Origin: Baffinella frigidus
Lineage: Eukaryota > Cryptophyceae > Cryptomonadales > Baffinellaceae
NCBI GenBank assembly: GCA_026770585.1
Contig: MU646322.1
Span: 140,675-155,733, forward strand
Length of the DNA: 15,059 bases
Direction: 5' to 3'
The position numbers and the translations under genes are program-made. The notes under the pieces are model-generated. The model saw only the letters and a list, made by a program, of their open reading frames with translations. It was not told where the DNA came from and searched no databases. Positions 10,298 to 14,299 of the stretch are shown here, piece by piece. How positions within the stretch are numbered: the first letter of the stretch is position 1; every line of letters begins with the position of its first letter.

Positions 10298-13123
10298 CTC
10301 GGCAGCACTCATTGGGATGCATCCGGACCAAGGTCTCTCTCGCGCTCTCTTTCTCTCGCGCGCGCGTTCTCTCGTTCTCTCTCGCTCACGCTCTCTCTCT
10401 CTCTCTCTCTCTCTTTCTACCGCGCTCTCTCTCTCGCTTGCTTGCTCTCTCCGTCTCTCTCTCTCTCTATGTCTGTATGTCTCTCGCACGCGCGCTCTCT
10501 CTCTCTCGTGACACCCCCCCCCTCCCCGCCCCGCAGCAACGGAGCCAATCGTCTCCCTCGCCCTCTCCCTCGGCAAGCCGTTCGCAGTGGTCCCATGCTG
10601 CGTCTTCCCGCGTGAATCCGCGCGCCGCCGCCAGGTCTTAGCAGACTATTCCTAAGTTGACATCTTTGTTTTTCCGTACAAATCCGTCAACTTCTGAGCG
10701 GGAAAGAGCCCCGGATCACCGAATTGGCGAGCCCAAATAGACTGAGACAGAGATTTTCTTTGGGATCATTCGCAGTGGTCCCTTGCTGCGTCTTCCCGCG
10801 TGAATCCGCGCGCCGCCGTCAGGTCTCCTTAGGCTCTGTTCCGCTCAAAAGTTGACGGATTTGTACCGCGAACCCAGCGTGTCAACTTGAGAAAAGTCGG
10901 CAACCCCAAGAGTCCACGCGTCGCCGCCAGGTCCTCGCAGACTTTTCCTAAGTTGACATGCGTGTTTCTCCGTACAAATCCGTCAATTCTTGAGCGGGAA
11001 AGAGCCGGGTTCACCAAGATAATGCAACTGAATAAACCGAGGCAGAGGTAGCGGTAGCTCTCCCTCCGCAAGCCCTTCGCAGTGATCCCATGCTAATAGG
11101 GTAACGGCCTGAAAATGGGGTAGTTAGGCCTACGGCATTGCCTAGGACCTCCTACCGTAGGCCGAGTCTTTTTGGTCCTAGGATCCCTCGGCCTACGGTA
11201 GGAGGTCCTAGGGAATGCCGTATGCCTAACTGCCCCATTTTCTGGCCGTTAGCCTATGAATGCTGCGTCTTCCCCCGTGAGTCCGCGCTGTCAGGTGTCC
11301 TACCACGCCAGATTCTTGGAAGGGGTTGCCAAAAGTCAATTTCCCCTTAAGGCAGTGGTCTTCAAAAGTGAAAGTCTTATCCTGTAAGGTTCTAAAAAAT
11401 TTAACCCCCGCCTGGGCTCTGGCGTAGTAGCTCTGTCCCAGTCTATTTGGTCTCCCCGATTTAGTGCGCCCGGGCTCTTTCCCGCTCGAAAGTTGACGGA
11501 TTTGTACTGCGAACCCAGCGTGTCAACTTGAGAATAGTCGGTCAACGCGAGTGAGGCAGAGCTAAGAGTCCGCGCGCCGGCGTCAGGTCTTCGCAGACTA
11601 TCCTCAAGTTGACATGCCGGGTCTGCGGTACAAATCCGTCAACTTCGGGGCGAGAAGGAGCCCGGACTCACTAAATTGATGAGCCCAAATAGACTAAGAC
11701 AGAGATAGGCTTTGCGAGTGTAGCGTGCGAGTCCGCCAAGTTGGCGAGAACGCCCGATCTCTGAACCCCATTCCCGGTGGGACTGTTTTGTAGCTCTGTC
11801 CCAGTCTATTTTGTCTCCCAGATTGAGTACGCCCGGGCTCTTTCCCGCTCGAAAGTTGACAGATTTGTACTGCGAACCCAGCGTGTCAACTTGAGAATAG
11901 TCGGTCAACTATTCCCTGCGGGATGTTTGGCGTTTAGGTCCTGATCTTACAAGGCATCCACAGAAGGGCGTACATGGTGGCCGTGTTAGTTTCGAACCGT
12001 AATAAACGCACTTTGCCCTTCTTGTCAAACGAAGAGACACACGGTGGCCAGTTTGGTCCTCTCCCAATGCAAACCGGCCCATTTCAGTCAACCGAAATTA
12101 TGAGTCAACCGTCGGGCCCGCCTCAGGTCGGCGCCGGGCCCGCGGGCGACCTCGTGGTCACGTACCCGGAGTTTGTCGACTACCTCCAGGTTGTGAGCCT
12201 CTTATCCTTCCGTTGGGAATTTCAGTCAACTTCTTCCGTTGGGAGGATCAGTCAACCGTCGGAAGAAGATTATTGACACGCGCACGGCCGCCAATTATGC
12301 ACCCAACGTGTAGACACTGTAGAGTGCTTGGAACACACCGTGTGGGGTGCAATCACCTCTCTCGTCGTCCCTGCTCAGACACAGCCTTTGTGGGGGTGCA
12401 TTCATAGCGGCCGTGTTGGTAGTAACCAAGGTCTTCCTCTCCCTACTACCAAGTAATGTGAGCATAGCCCACCGAGGCTTGGACTCATCCGAGGTTTCGC
12501 TGGCACCCACCCTTCCCGGTTTATAGGGGTACCTCGCTCATACGAAACCGCCACCCCCTAGGACCCTACAGTAGGACCATGCCTAGGGCCCTATGGTAGT
12601 CCTAGGGGGGTGGGCGTTTCTCATGAGCGAGGTACCCCTGTAGTGACCGTCCCGGTACTCAAGCCTGCCCGGTTAACGTTAACCGTTGGAAATGGGCCAC
12701 GGAAATGGGCCCATTTCCAAGGCAAAGTGAAGAAAGGGATCCAATTCCGGTTCAAAAGTTTTCGCTTCAGACTTTTGAGTGGGTGGACCGCCGGCGGTGG
12801 AAGTTCATCGGTCGAAATCTGTTTGTAGAGTCCCTAAACCCCAAACCCCAAACCCTCAACCCCAAACCCTAAACCCTAAAAACCACACCCTAAACCCTAA
12901 ACCCTAAAACCCACACCCTAAACCCTAAACCCTAAACCCCAAGCCCCAAACCCCAAACCCCAAACCCTAAACCATGAACCCTAAACCATGAACCCTAAAC
13001 CCTGAACCGCAGGAGCGGCACGCAAGCATGCAGCGCTCGTGCCTCGCATTCCAGGGCCGCAATGTCGTGCTCCACCTCCAGGACTCCCCCCCCGAAATGG
13101 GTCAAATCGAGGATGGAGCATGA
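2313..13123 (+). CDS. OB-fold / CCCH zinc finger / SAM-methyltransferase-like protein, 13 exons, 449 aa
   Basis: Join 2313-2481, 3078-3208, 3970-4071, 4848-4898, 5382-5519, 5880-5978, 6736-6816, 8316-8407, 8939-9052, 10091-10191, 10537-10634, 12127-12189, 13013-13123: 1350 nt, no internal stop, every intron GT-AG, all phases matching. Residues about 35-151 read as an OB-fold-like domain (VEGRVTRAKF, KLFFFDVD, MKLGDDVRIGF). A zinc finger follows, C194-x8-C203-x4-C208-x3-H212, then a basic tail ending KQKKK at 257. Residues 258-449 look like a class I methyltransferase: GVLDIAGGKGE (281-291, glycine-rich SAM loop), VVDPR (305-309), GMHPDQATEP (354-363), VVPCCVFP (377-384), GRNVV (428-432). From memory this matches an algal/stramenopile protein type. 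The GMHPDQAT and PCC pair resembles the KHLCG..T and CCH motifs of TRM13/METTL25-type enzymes, so RNA methylation is a guess. No signal peptide or membrane segment is seen. The gene runs towards the telomere, and its exons are flanked by partial copies. Confidence 0.85.
2641..2804. mobile_element. GGGCTAC/GGGATTT-type foldback element (MITE-like), intron 1
   Basis: CACACAGAAAGCTACACAGG at the left pairs with CCCCTTCGTAGCCCGCTGTG at the right. The inside, CCCCTATGTCC..GCATTGCCTA, is shared with the element at 7630-7787. Confidence 0.65.
2780..2977. repeat. Direct repeat of about 48 bases flanking a unique core
   Basis: GAAACCCCTTCGTAGCCCGC and the bases after it to GGTAAACC occur at about 2780 and again at about 2932, nearly identical. 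Shorter relatives occur at 4929 and 7762. The core between carries GTTAACTTGAGAAG. Confidence 0.75.
2978..3070. repeat. CCCTAAA tract before the exon 2 acceptor
   Basis: Degenerate CCCTAAA units on the + strand ending eight bases before the AG. Confidence 0.8.
3078..3208 (+). CDS. Exon 2 (Gly/Asn-rich loop and OB-fold strand)
   Basis: The acceptor CCGCAG follows a C-rich telomere-like tract. Phase 1 joins exon 1 and phase 0 leaves at AAG|GTCTGT. The product has a low-complexity loop with three similar short repeats (GNLGNGHLGNDNL), then ALFTLRK, a probable beta strand. The intron after it begins with G-rich TTTAGGG-like sequence. Confidence 0.8.
3209..3268. repeat. TTTAGGG-like tract after the exon 2 donor
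   Basis: G-rich units beginning at the donor (GTCTGTAGGGTTTAGGG). A second G-rich run lies at 3410-3475, and a C-rich run at 3549-3580 sits before the next acceptor. Confidence 0.75.
3269..3371. mobile_element. TATCCCTTAAG-type foldback element (MITE-like)
   Basis: 103 bases with a perfect 16-base inverted repeat, TATCCCTTAAGTGGCC, starting and ending in TA. The core holds CCTACGGTAGG-type sequence. Confidence 0.85.
3584..3662 (+). pseudogene. Upstream partial copy of exon 3 (5' part)
   Basis: It keeps the acceptor and reads GARHARGVLTASDVMELAEG onward in frame to GDD. Homology to exon 3 stops at GACGACGT, so the FCPQ end and its donor are missing. It could be spliced only through a different donor (GAC|GTTTCT), so it is probably intronic. 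Confidence 0.75.
3662..3760. repeat. TTTCTGT repeats forming a small inverted repeat
   Basis: GGGTTTCTGT near 3678 pairs with ACAGAAACCC near 3748. TTCTGTTCACAG-like units recur between them. It begins exactly where the upstream copy of exon 3 breaks off. Confidence 0.5.
3821..3945. mobile_element. TAGGGTAACG-type foldback element (MITE-like)
   Basis: TCATAGGGCACCGTCCTG at the left pairs with CAGGACGTTACCCTATTGA at the right. The core has CCTACGGTAGG and CCTAGG motifs. It ends 24 bases before exon 3. Confidence 0.65.
3970..4071 (+). CDS. Exon 3, the complete copy (OB-fold GDDV strand)
   Basis: 34 codons, phase 0 at both ends, acceptor GACAG and donor CAG|GTCTCT. The product contains LTASDVMELAEGMKLGDDV followed by RIGFCPQ. 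A helix followed by GD-x-V-R is what the second half of an OB fold shows. This is the only one of four copies with both an acceptor and a good donor. Confidence 0.8.
4090..4180. repeat. TTC/TTG-rich microsatellite
   Basis: TTC repeats followed by TTGTTC and GTAGTTCGTCG variants, starting 18 bases after the exon 3 donor. Confidence 0.85.
4275..4339 (+). pseudogene. Downstream partial copy of exon 3 (3' part with donor), first
   Basis: Almost identical to the last 65 bases of exon 3, from VMELAEG to FCPQ, followed by CAG|GTTTGT. There is no acceptor in front; the sequence before it is unrelated. Confidence 0.8.
4445..4495 (+). pseudogene. Downstream partial copy of exon 3 (3' part with donor), second
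   Basis: Covers AEGIKLGDDVPIGFGPQ and then CAG|GTTTCT. It is more diverged (Met to Ile, Arg to Pro, Cys to Gly) and has no acceptor in front. A long TTC tract follows the donor. Confidence 0.75.
4533..4770. repeat. Long (TTC)n microsatellite in intron 3
   Basis: About 240 bases of TTC with CTG and TTTTTC interruptions. It yields spurious poly-Ser, poly-Phe and poly-Leu frames. Confidence 0.95.
4787..4847. repeat. CCCCAAA tract before the exon 4 acceptor
   Basis: Heptamer AAACCCC repeats that run into the acceptor CCAG. Confidence 0.8.
4848..4898 (+). CDS. Exon 4 (last OB-fold strand)
   Basis: 17 codons (ALDARQGERTAAAHSIQ), phase 0 at both ends. The acceptor AACCAG comes straight after a C-rich AAACCCC tract and the donor is CAG|GTATGG. 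It continues the OB fold after GFCPQ. Confidence 0.7.
4976..5008 (+). pseudogene. Downstream partial copy of exon 4
   Basis: Reads GERTAAAHYIQ in the same frame as exon 4 and ends ACAG followed by GC instead of GT. It carries only the 3' part and no acceptor. Confidence 0.65.
5022..5295. repeat. CCCTAAA tract with a CCATAAA array in intron 4
   Basis: CCCTAAA units at 5030-5075, then about nine CCATAAA units at 5101-5169, then C-rich degenerate repeats. Confidence 0.85.
5382..5519 (+). CDS. Exon 5 (linker and first cysteine of the zinc finger)
   Basis: 46 codons from VTRPWAAWHADGDAF to PKGELCKFW, phase 0 at both ends, acceptor AAACAG and donor TGG|GTAACA. The ending LCKFW joins VNSGRC in exon 6 to form the first half of a CCCH finger, which confirms the junction. 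Confidence 0.85.
5570..5813 (+). pseudogene. Two downstream partial copies of exon 5, with a foldback element between them
   Basis: The first, 5570-5590, reads GLSKFW in place of ELCKFW and so lacks the zinc-binding Cys. The second, 5793-5813, reads GELCNFW followed by the donor-like GTGCAC. Both hold only the 3' end of the exon. The foldback at 5599-5750 lies between them. Confidence 0.65.
5599..5750. mobile_element. Foldback element CTTATCTCAG, 152 bases (MITE-like)
   Basis: CTTATCTCAGAAAACGAG at both ends in opposite orientation. The arms stay paired for about 48 bases (one mismatch in the first 40) through CTTAAGTCAATTCC. Each arm also has its own small palindrome, AAACGAGTTCTAAAACTCGTTT. 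The middle carries GTCAACTT and AAGTTGAC, as in the AAGTTGAC family. Confidence 0.9.
5880..5978 (+). CDS. Exon 6 (zinc-finger core)
   Basis: 33 codons, phase 0 at both ends, acceptor CACAG, donor TTG|GTACAC. VNSGRCPLKQCDLKHVEG supplies Cys, Cys and His of the CCCH finger. The helical EERRLAQQAFLKARL follows. Confidence 0.85.
5985..6104. repeat. G-rich heptamer tract after the exon 6 donor
   Basis: Starts CCCTAACCCCTAGGGG, then GGGTTCAT, GGGTTTAG and GGGTGCA units, then TTGAGGCGG twice. Confidence 0.75.
6108..6167 (+). pseudogene. Downstream partial copy of exon 6, first
   Basis: Carries KHVEGEERRLAQQAFLKARL unchanged, then TTG|GTTATC. The zinc-finger cysteines and the acceptor are missing. 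It lies in a G-rich repeat tract. Confidence 0.8.
6285..6344 (+). pseudogene. Downstream partial copy of exon 6, second
   Basis: Same 3' part, ending CTG|GTACAC. Two Glu codons have become Gly codons in a run of nine G, giving KHVEGGGRRL. No acceptor. Confidence 0.8.
6349..6480. repeat. CCCTAAA tract before the upstream copy of exon 7
   Basis: About six near-perfect CCCTAAA units, then degenerate ones. A similar C-rich run at 6549-6730 precedes the complete exon 7. Confidence 0.85.
6488..6549 (+). pseudogene. Upstream partial copy of exon 7 (5' part)
   Basis: Identical acceptor and almost identical sequence as far as SIEPH. It then changes abruptly into CCCTATT repeats, losing GKQKKK and the donor. 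Confidence 0.8.
6736..6816 (+). CDS. Exon 7, the complete copy (basic linker)
   Basis: 27 codons from ERRVGAMQTQSAAVGD to GKQKKK, phase 0 at both ends, acceptor AAACAG, donor AAG|GTTCGA. It links the zinc finger to the methyltransferase-like domain. The KQKKK end could act as a nuclear signal or bind nucleic acid. Confidence 0.75.
6888..7388 (+). pseudogene. Three downstream copies of exon 7, separated by heptamer repeats
   Basis: 6888-6934 has AVGDGIEPHGKQKKK with a 2-base change of length before GTCTTG. 6998-7074 is nearly full length, lacks the His codon, has Cys for Ser, and ends AAG|GTCTTG. 7327-7388 has QTQSAAVGDSIEPHGKQKKK and ends AAA|GTCTTG. All three share the donor-side GTCTTG, unlike GTTCGA after the complete copy. 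Confidence 0.75.
7083..7312. repeat. GGGTGTA heptamer array
   Basis: About thirty 7-base units of GGGTGTA with variants such as GGATGTA and GGGTGTG, between the fourth and fifth copies of exon 7. Confidence 0.95.
7400..7530. repeat. GGTGGAC and GGTGGAG heptamer arrays
   Basis: About ten units of GGTGGAC, then about five of GGTGGAG, with no break in the 7-base period. They start soon after the fifth exon 7 copy. Confidence 0.95.
7630..7787. mobile_element. GGGCTAC/GGGATTT-type foldback element (MITE-like), intron 7
   Basis: CAGGGCTACCAAGGGATTTT pairs with CGAAATCCCTTCGAAGTTCG. The inside has a small hairpin, GGGCACTCAGTGCCC, and CCTACCGTAGG. Related to 2641-2804. Confidence 0.65.
7837..7892 (+). 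pseudogene. Upstream partial copy of exon 8 with a stop codon
   Basis: Same acceptor and start (FRARISAE), but the Trp codon TGG is TGA at 7861-7863. Homology to exon 8 ends near GAGACT. The homology with the next upstream copy continues to about 7937, past the exon part. Confidence 0.8.
8070..8123 (+). pseudogene. Upstream partial copy of exon 8, open but truncated
   Basis: Acceptor GGCAG, then FRARISAEWLVETFGKE in frame, then unrelated sequence instead of GVLDIAGG. The AT-rich sequence before it matches the stretch before the complete copy. A weaker copy of this acceptor region lies at about 7553-7600, with GCTG in place of GCAG. Confidence 0.75.
8316..8407 (+). CDS. Exon 8, the complete copy (methyltransferase motif I, first part)
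   Basis: Acceptor GGCAG, then FRARIFAEWLVDTFGKE, then GGGVLDIAGG, donor GG|GTACGT, phase 2. FAEWLV-TFG before GVLDIAGG is the typical entry to the SAM-binding loop in this protein type. A run of nine G encodes the central glycines. Confidence 0.85.
8408..8730. repeat. Minisatellite built from the exon 8 / intron 8 border
   Basis: The sequence TTGGAGGGTGCTTCTGATGT recurs about five times with changes. Its GGAGG|GTGC part is the end of exon 8 plus the donor, so the repeat appears to have grown from the exon border. Confidence 0.6.
8527..8707 (+). pseudogene. Two downstream partial copies of exon 8 (motif I with donor)
   Basis: 8527-8581 reads FGKETLCRGMGVLDITGG and 8655-8707 reads FGKEILCQGWGVLDIAGG. 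Both end in GG and a GTGC donor-like site. No acceptor is present. Short repeats of GGAGGGTGCTTCTGATGT lie around them. Confidence 0.8.
8939..9052 (+). CDS. Exon 9, the complete copy (rest of motif I, acidic strand)
   Basis: Acceptor GAGCAG. The codon GGG is split with exon 8, giving AGGKGEV across the junction. VPSTVVDPR follows, in the place of the acidic residue after strand 2 of class I methyltransferases, then a basic RSEKKKAAASSHR. Donor CACAG|GTCACG, phase 2. Confidence 0.85.
9194..9277 (+). pseudogene. Downstream partial copy of exon 9, first
   Basis: LGVPSTVVDPRVVPPR then SKKKKAAASSHR, ending CACAG|GTCACG. It lacks KGEVTQHLIS and the acceptor. Confidence 0.8.
9413..9481 (+). pseudogene. 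Downstream partial copy of exon 9, second
   Basis: IDPRVVPTRSEKEKAAASSH, then CACAG followed by GCCACG, so GC stands where the donor GT would be. Confidence 0.75.
9648..9771 (+). pseudogene. Downstream partial copies of exon 9, third and a remnant
   Basis: 9648-9751 holds the start ATCGATCCGC, an insertion at about 9663-9705 with CCTAGG and AGGTCCTA motifs, then SEKKTAARSSHR ending CACAG|GTTGTG. A shorter end, CTCGCACAG|GTTTTG, follows at 9763-9771. Confidence 0.65.
9894..9998. repeat. (GT)n(GA)n microsatellite
   Basis: A GT run that turns into a GA run, flanked on both sides by CCCTGAA units (9867-9883 and 10020-10038). Confidence 0.95.
10091..10191 (+). CDS. Exon 10 (GMHPDQ motif)
   Basis: Acceptor GCACAG after a C-rich tract. 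Its first G completes the Arg codon AG|G from exon 9. QITELFDEALWESG is helical and SALIGMHPDQ ends the exon. Donor CAAG|GTCTCT, phase 1. The motif continues in exon 11 as ATEPIV. Confidence 0.85.
10192..10510. repeat. CT-rich microsatellite filling intron 10
   Basis: Long CT runs with CTTT, CACA and CGCG interruptions, beginning at the exon 10 donor and broken by the partial exon 10 copy. Confidence 0.95.
10303..10332 (+). pseudogene. Downstream partial copy of exon 10
   Basis: 30 bases coding ALIGMHPDQ and ending CAAG|GTCTCT as in the complete copy. It is preceded by a long CT tract and TCTCAG, so it might act as a micro-exon, but it would shift the splicing pattern. Confidence 0.75.
10537..10634 (+). 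CDS. Exon 11, the complete copy (PCC motif)
   Basis: Acceptor CCGCAG. The codon G|CA gives ATEPIVSLALSLGKPFAVV and then PCCVFPRESARRRQ. Donor CAG|GTCTTA, phase 0. The paired cysteines after a hydrophobic strand sit where TRM13/METTL25-like enzymes have a CC motif. Confidence 0.85.
10645..10900. repeat. AAGTTGAC-type foldback pair 1 with an exon 11 copy inside
   Basis: Forward arm 10645-10753 and reverse arm 10833-10900. Each arm holds AAGTTGAC..GTCAACTT as an internal inverted repeat. The region between the arms is the first partial copy of exon 11. Confidence 0.7.
10769..10822 (+). pseudogene. Downstream partial copy of exon 11, first
   Basis: FAVVPCCVFPRESARRRQ is fully kept and ends CAG|GTCTCC. 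No acceptor. Confidence 0.85.
10910..10930 (+). pseudogene. Downstream partial copy of exon 11, second
   Basis: Seven codons, ESTRRRQ, then CAG|GTCCTC. The arm of a foldback element follows directly, as it does after the complete exon. Confidence 0.65.
11059..11294 (+). pseudogene. Downstream partial copy of exon 11, split by a foldback element
   Basis: 11059-11093 matches LSLGKPFAVVPC and 11260-11294 matches CCVFPRES and the donor end. Between them is a 166-base foldback flanked by ATGC on each side. The end is shortened (GCTGTCAG|GTGTCC). Confidence 0.8.
11094..11259. mobile_element. TAGGGTAACGGCC-type foldback element, inserted with a 4-base duplication
   Basis: About 70-base arms: AATAGGGTAACGGCC and AAAATGGGG..AGTTAGGC pair with the right half. 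ATGC at 11090-11093 and 11260-11263 flanks it. Removing 166 bases plus one ATGC restores the exon 11 copy, which dates the insertion after that duplication. Confidence 0.85.
11303..11428. repeat. CACGCCAG-type foldback element, second copy
   Basis: CCACGCCAGATTCTTGGAAGG at the left and GGGCTCTGGCGTAG at the right. GCCAAAAGTCAATTTCCCC inside matches the element at 1153-1302. Confidence 0.65.
11566..11586 (+). pseudogene. Downstream partial copy of exon 11, fourth
   Basis: ESARRRQ in 21 bases, CAG|GTCTTC, again directly followed by GCAGACTAT and the foldback arm. Confidence 0.65.
11590..11912. repeat. AAGTTGAC-type foldback pair 3
   Basis: Forward arm about 11590-11707, a unique centre of about 85 bases, and reverse arm about 11795-11912. 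The arms pair over more than 100 bases. Confidence 0.75.
12127..12189 (+). CDS. Exon 12
   Basis: 21 codons containing DLVVTYPEFVDYLQ, phase 0 at both ends, acceptor CCTCAG, donor CAG|GTTGTG. A V-x-Y-x-x-F-x-x-YL segment is expected between the PCC and GRN motifs of this protein type. No partial copies are seen. Confidence 0.75.
12190..12521. other. Intron 12, first part: no gene or clear repeat
   Basis: TTCAGTCAAC and GGGA motifs recur near 12080-12260. Nothing else is recognised. Sequence from 12290 to 12520 looks unique. Confidence 0.5.
12522..12643. mobile_element. GGGGTACCTCGC-type foldback element (MITE-like)
   Basis: TATAGGGGTACCTCGCTCAT at the left pairs with ATGAGCGAGGTACCCCTGTA at the right. 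The core has CCTAGGACCCTACAGTAGG. Relatives at 13788 and 13983. Confidence 0.85.
12834..13008. repeat. CCCTAAA / CCCCAAA tract before the exon 13 acceptor
   Basis: About 24 heptamer units with few changes, ending two bases before CAG. Confidence 0.9.
13013..13123 (+). CDS. Exon 13 (terminal; GRN motif and stop)
   Basis: Acceptor CCGCAG at the end of a long CCCTAAA tract. RSCLAFQGRNVVLHL is followed by an acidic tail and TGA at 13121-13123. The F-x-GRN-V-V strand closes the domain. TGTAA, the usual green-algal polyadenylation signal, occurs at 13183-13187, 60 bases after the stop, which is only suggestive. Confidence 0.8.
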   Translation, partial: ERHASMQRSCLAFQGRNVVLHLQDSPPEMGQIEDGA

Positions 13124-13369
13124 GCTATTTTCCCCGGAGGAAGATGCGAATTTGCACCTTTCCCCGAGGAAATCGCTTGGCATGTAACCTTGATATGCTC
13201 CACTACCAGGATCCCCCGGGACACGGTGGCGCAGAGGTGGCGGCCGGGGCCGTGTGAATTTATAAACCTCGAGTCGTTTCACAACTGCACCGCTGCCTCA
13301 TTAATTTTCCTGTCAGAACCGGGTAAGACTGTGGGGGGGGGAGGCTTGGGTTACCTTCATTAGTCAACC

Positions 13370-13436
13370 ACCGAGGCTCGTCACCTGACCGACCGAGGCT
13401 CGTCACCTGTCCGACCGAGGCTCTCACTTGGGTCTC
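13370..13436. repeat. Tandem repeat GACCGAGGCTCGTCACCT
   Basis: Three units of 20-22 bases downstream of the main gene. Confidence 0.8.
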
Positions 13437-13527
13437 CAGGACCGCACGCTAAACAACAACGAGAGGGAAAGGTGGGTGTGCAGAGGTTTCCCCCAATGTA
13501 CATTGGGCGCGTGAGGATGAGATCCTT

Positions 13528-13650
13528 TATAAAGGTCCTTTAGGTTCTTCGAGCTCCCAACATAGGCGGACACCCGAACTTGTTCCGTTAGGTCCTTCAG
13601 GTTCTTTCAACTCCCATCATAGGCAGACGCCGGAACTGGTTCTATAGAAA
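13528..13650. repeat. Tandem duplication of about 60 bases
   Basis: GGTCCTTTAGGTTCTTCGAG and GGTCCTTCAGGTTCTTTCAA begin the two units, each followed by CTCCCA.CATAGGC.GAC. Confidence 0.75.
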
Positions 13651-13674
13651 GGCCATGCTTCCTTTTGGATCACA

Positions 13675-13860
13675 TCAAGTCTAGGATCCCTCGGCCTACG
13701 GTAGAAGGTCCTAGGCAATGCCGTATGCCTAACTACCCCATTTTCAGGCCGCTACCCCATGAAAACCGAGACTCCGCTATGTTTCTTTACAGGGGTACCT
13801 CGCTCATAAGAAAGCGCCCCCCGGCCAGGACCACGGTAGGGTCCTAGCCATGGCCCGCTC
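13675..13860. mobile_element. Fragments of two foldback elements
   Basis: 13675-13765 is the right half of the TAGGGTAACGGCC type (CCTCGGCCTACGGTAGAAGG, CCCCATTTTCAGGCCG). 13788-13860 is the left half of the GGGGTACCTCGC type. Confidence 0.65.
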
Positions 13861-13982
13861 TAGAGTAGACCACTTAGTGCGGTCCACTCTCGCGTCACTA
13901 AAGTCATCGCTCTCCCGCTACTAACAAGAAGAAAACCATCGTTTATTCCGGATCTACTGCCCCCCCCCCCGTCCTCACCGTG

Positions 13983-14203
13983 TACAGGGGTACCTCGCTT
14001 ATCCCTTGAGTGCCCATGCCCACAAATTTGAGGGCCTAGAGGTCCTAGGCAGGTCCTAGGGTCCTACGGTAGGGCGTATGAGCCTACTGGTCACTTAAGG
14101 GATAAGAAACCGCACCCCCCTAGGACCCTACAGTAGGACTATGCCCGAGGGCCCTATGGTGTCCTAAGGGGGGGGCGGTTTCTTATGAACGAGGTAACCC
14201 TGT
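13983..14203. mobile_element. GGGGTACCTCGC-type foldback element carrying a nested one
   Basis: The outer ends are TACAGGGGTACCTCGCTT and GAACGAGGTAACCCTGTA. The inner element at 14000-14104 starts TATCCCTTGAGTG and ends CACTTAAGGGATA. Confidence 0.8.
14000..14104. mobile_element. TATCCCTTAAG-type foldback element, nested
   Basis: 105 bases, same ends and core as 3269-3371, bounded by TA. It interrupts the outer element near its left end. Confidence 0.8.
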
Positions 14204-14235
14204 AGAGTGCGCTCCACCCCCCTCGGCGTTCTCGC

Positions 14236-14282
14236 TCCCGGGTACGGGTACGGGTACGGGTACGGGTACGGGTACGGGTACG
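14236..14282. repeat. (GGGTAC)n hexamer array
   Basis: About seven GGGTAC units. Inverted GTACCC-type units follow near 14335-14347, after a CCTACGGTAGGCAATACCGTAGG palindrome. Confidence 0.9.
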
Positions 14283-14299
14283 AAGAGCGGGTACGGGCA

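Larger units (their letters stand above)
10935..11545. repeat. AAGTTGAC-type foldback pair 2
   Basis: Forward arm 10935-11050 and reverse arm 11429-11545, enclosing the split exon 11 copy and the 11303-11428 element. Confidence 0.65.

Noticed and set aside
10064-10641. Frames rich in Ser-Leu or Arg-Glu around the CT tract
   Set aside because: Translation of the CT microsatellite. The real coding parts inside are exons 10 and 11 only.
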